Both the position numbers and the translations under genes were made by a program. This document shows positions 5,763-6,922 of a stretch of 6,922 nucleotides of DNA, one piece after another. The notes under the pieces are model-generated. The model saw only the letters and a list, made by a program, of their open reading frames with translations, was not told the DNA's origin and did no database searches. The DNA lies in NCBI GenBank assembly GCA_016874945.1, contig VGSO01000159.1, positions 1 through 6,922 of the forward strand. The letters run 5' to 3'. Source of the DNA: Deltaproteobacteria bacterium (lineage in GTDB: Bacteria > Desulfobacterota > Desulfobaccia > Desulfobaccales > 0-14-0-80-60-11). Position 1 is the stretch's first letter. Each line of letters begins with the position of its first letter.

Positions 5763-6434
5763 CTAACTCAACAGCACCGCCAGGATGCCGCTTAAGAAAA
5801 TGGCGTCAAAGGTGCCGGCCCCGCCGATGGAGGCCACCGGCGCTCCCAACTGGGCGATTTTCCCCAGGTTCAGCAGGTCCGCGCCGATCAAGATCCCCAG
5901 GGTGCTGGCGATATAGGCGCTGGGGGCCCGCAGCTCCGGGGGCGCCAGCAAATAGGCTCCCAGAACCGCCACCAGGGGCGGCGCCAAACCCGGCACCCCG
6001 ATGCCCAGTCCCTGAATGGGCCGGGCCAGGCGGTTGACCACCACGGTGACCACGGCCACCAGGATGGGAAGATAAACGCCGAAAGCCATTTTTGTCAACA
6101 AATATGCGCAAATGGCCACGGGGATAAGGCATCCGCCCACGTTCACCGCCAGCACCGTTTCATGGGTCCGGTACGCCCGGGGCAGCCGCACCCGCATGCC
6201 GTAATAGGAAACCACCTGTTCCCCCGCCACCACCTGCCCCTTGATGGAAGTGAGGGGAATGTTGACCATGCTGCCCACCAGGGTGAAAATGAGCAGCCAG
6301 AAAATCATGCCGGGGGAGATGCCCAGCCTGGCGAAGGCTTCCCCGATCAGCCCCACCATCAGTAAAGGGAGCAGGATCAGGGCCAGAAAAAAGAAGACCA
6401 GCATCAAGAAGAAAATGAGAGGTGGAAAGAACAT
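5763..6434 (-). CDS. DUF1614 integral membrane protein
   Basis: The 223-residue protein is hydrophobic nearly throughout, with likely helices near 2-30, 42-60, 94-115, 118-135, 150-166, 173-190 and 208-222. Its conserved stretches match DUF1614: GSMVNIPL (54-61), LAVNVGGCLIPVA (95-107), LARPIQGLGIGVPGL (136-150), PPLVAVLGAYLL (152-163), TLGILIGADLLNL (178-190) and SIGGAGTFDAIFLSGILAVLL (202-222, quoted as the family C-terminal signature). The biochemical role of the family is unknown; a transporter or pore has not been shown. A Shine-Dalgarno AAGGA lies 6 bases before the ATG at 6434. It follows the sigma-54 activator gene by 40 bp on the same strand and is probably read with it. The stop codon lies within the first, decayed unit of the heptamer array, so the array's structure would be the 3' end of the message. 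Confidence 0.85.
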   Translation of the reverse strand: MFFPPLIFFLMLVFFFLALILLPLLMVGLIGEAFARLGISPGMIFWLLIFTLVGSMVNIPLTSIKGQVVAGEQVVSYYGMRVRLPRAYRTHETVLAVNVGGCLIPVAICAYLLTKMAFGVYLPILVAVVTVVVNRLARPIQGLGIGVPGLAPPLVAVLGAYLLAPPELRAPSAYIASTLGILIGADLLNLGKIAQLGAPVASIGGAGTFDAIFLSGILAVLLS

Positions 6435-6474
6435 AGTTTATCCTTAATCTGTGCAAGTCGGCGTAATCTGTGGA
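6435..6474. repeat. Paired TAATCTGTG repeat between regulator and DUF1614 genes
   Basis: TAATCTGTG occurs at 6445-6453 and 6464-6472, 19 bases apart, so the 40-bp gap is almost all repeat. Read on the minus strand it is CCACAGATTACG then GCACAGATTAAGG. The second half runs directly into the AAGGA ribosome-binding site of the DUF1614 gene. The palindrome GATTAATC (6473-6480) overlaps the regulator's stop codon. CACAGATTA-type doublets are, as I recall, a common kind of dispersed intergenic repeat. Confidence 0.6.
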
Positions 6475-6922
6475 TTAATCTCCCAATCCATAAGCCCGCA
6501 GCTTCCAGTTCAACTCGTCCAGGGAAATCCCCAAAATCTGGGCGGCTTGCCGCCGCCGGCCCGCCACCTTGTCCAGGGTGCGGCGGATGAGCTGGCGCTC
6601 CAGTTCCGCCAGCCCCAGCTCCGGGTCTTCATCCCCCCGCAGGGCCAGGCCATAACGCTGGATGGCCAGGGGCAAATCCTGCAAGGTCAAGGTCTCGCCG
6701 GGGCAGATGATGACTCCTCGCTCTATGACGTTCTCCAGTTCCCGGATATTTCCCGGCCAGGGATAATGCCGGAATGACTGCTCCACCTCCGGAGACAGGC
6801 TATCCACCGGACGATGGTTTTTCTGGGCATAGATCCTTAAGAATTCCCGGGCCAGGAGCGGCAAATCCTCCAGGCGCTCCCGGAGCGGCGGCAGCACCAC
6901 CGGGAAGACGTTGAGGCGGAAG
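6475..6922 (-). CDS. Sigma-54-dependent transcriptional activator, C-terminal part (truncated)
   Basis: The frame is open to the window edge, so the N-terminal sensor domain and most of the AAA+ core are missing. The 148 residues seen begin at FRLNVFPVVLPPLRERLEDLP, a hallmark of NtrC-family AAA+ domains that contains the conserved arginine of the inter-subunit site. They continue through the sensor II region YPWPGNIRELENVIERGVI (about 53-71) and a linker. A Fis-type helix-turn-helix follows (about 105-148), ending GRRRQAAQILGISLDELNWKLRAYGLGD in outline. Such proteins hydrolyse ATP to open sigma-54 promoters. The recognition helix begins S-L-D-E-L-N-W-K-L-R, with two acidic residues where this family usually has basic or polar ones. 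The sensory input (receiver, PAS or GAF) cannot be known here. The DUF1614 gene just downstream may be its co-transcribed partner, not necessarily its target. Confidence 0.93.
   Translation of the reverse strand, partial: FRLNVFPVVLPPLRERLEDLPLLAREFLRIYAQKNHRPVDSLSPEVEQSFRHYPWPGNIRELENVIERGVIICPGETLTLQDLPLAIQRYGLALRGDEDPELGLAELERQLIRRTLDKVAGRRRQAAQILGISLDELNWKLRAYGLGD

Overview
The window looks like an ordinary chromosomal segment of a GC-rich Gram-negative bacterium. A BamE-like exported protein, a sigma-54 activator, DUF1614 and DUF4239 membrane proteins and short palindromic intergenic repeats together suggest a deltaproteobacterial (Desulfobacterota-like) lineage. That placement is inference from gene content and style; no rRNA or other marker is present.

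Layout. A 5'-truncated APC-type permease with a soluble C-terminal tail runs rightward to 1170. Everything after it is coded on the minus strand. In transcription order, right to left, these are: the C-terminal end of a sigma-54-dependent transcriptional activator (cut by the window edge at 6922), a DUF1614 membrane protein, a 339-bp gap bounded by two different 7-bp tandem repeats, a BamE-like exported protein, folC (folylpolyglutamate/dihydrofolate synthase), a DUF4239 membrane protein, a PfkB-family sugar/nucleoside kinase, a repeat-filled gap, and a 108-residue orphan protein that converges on the permease.

The genes from the BamE-like protein to the kinase are separated by only 10, 64 and 48 bp and may form one transcript. 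The BamE-like gene and folC are tightly coupled: the stop codon of the first lies inside the ribosome-binding site of the second. The sigma-54 regulator and the DUF1614 gene are 40 bp apart and may also be co-transcribed. No common pathway joins these genes; only folC has a clear metabolic role.

The most notable content is between the genes. Four of the seven gaps are filled almost entirely by short repeats of different kinds: two roughly 100-bp elements ending in CTCACGC, three of whose four ends lie directly next to gene stop codons; a double-hairpin GGGGCACGG repeat; a GTTTTCG heptamer array; a 12-unit CTGNNCC heptamer array that supplies the stop codon of the DUF1614 gene and would be G-quadruplex-prone in its mRNA; and a pair of AATCTGTG repeats before the DUF1614 ribosome-binding site. 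I see no CRISPR array, transposase, tRNA or rRNA, and no convincing new defence or biosynthetic system.
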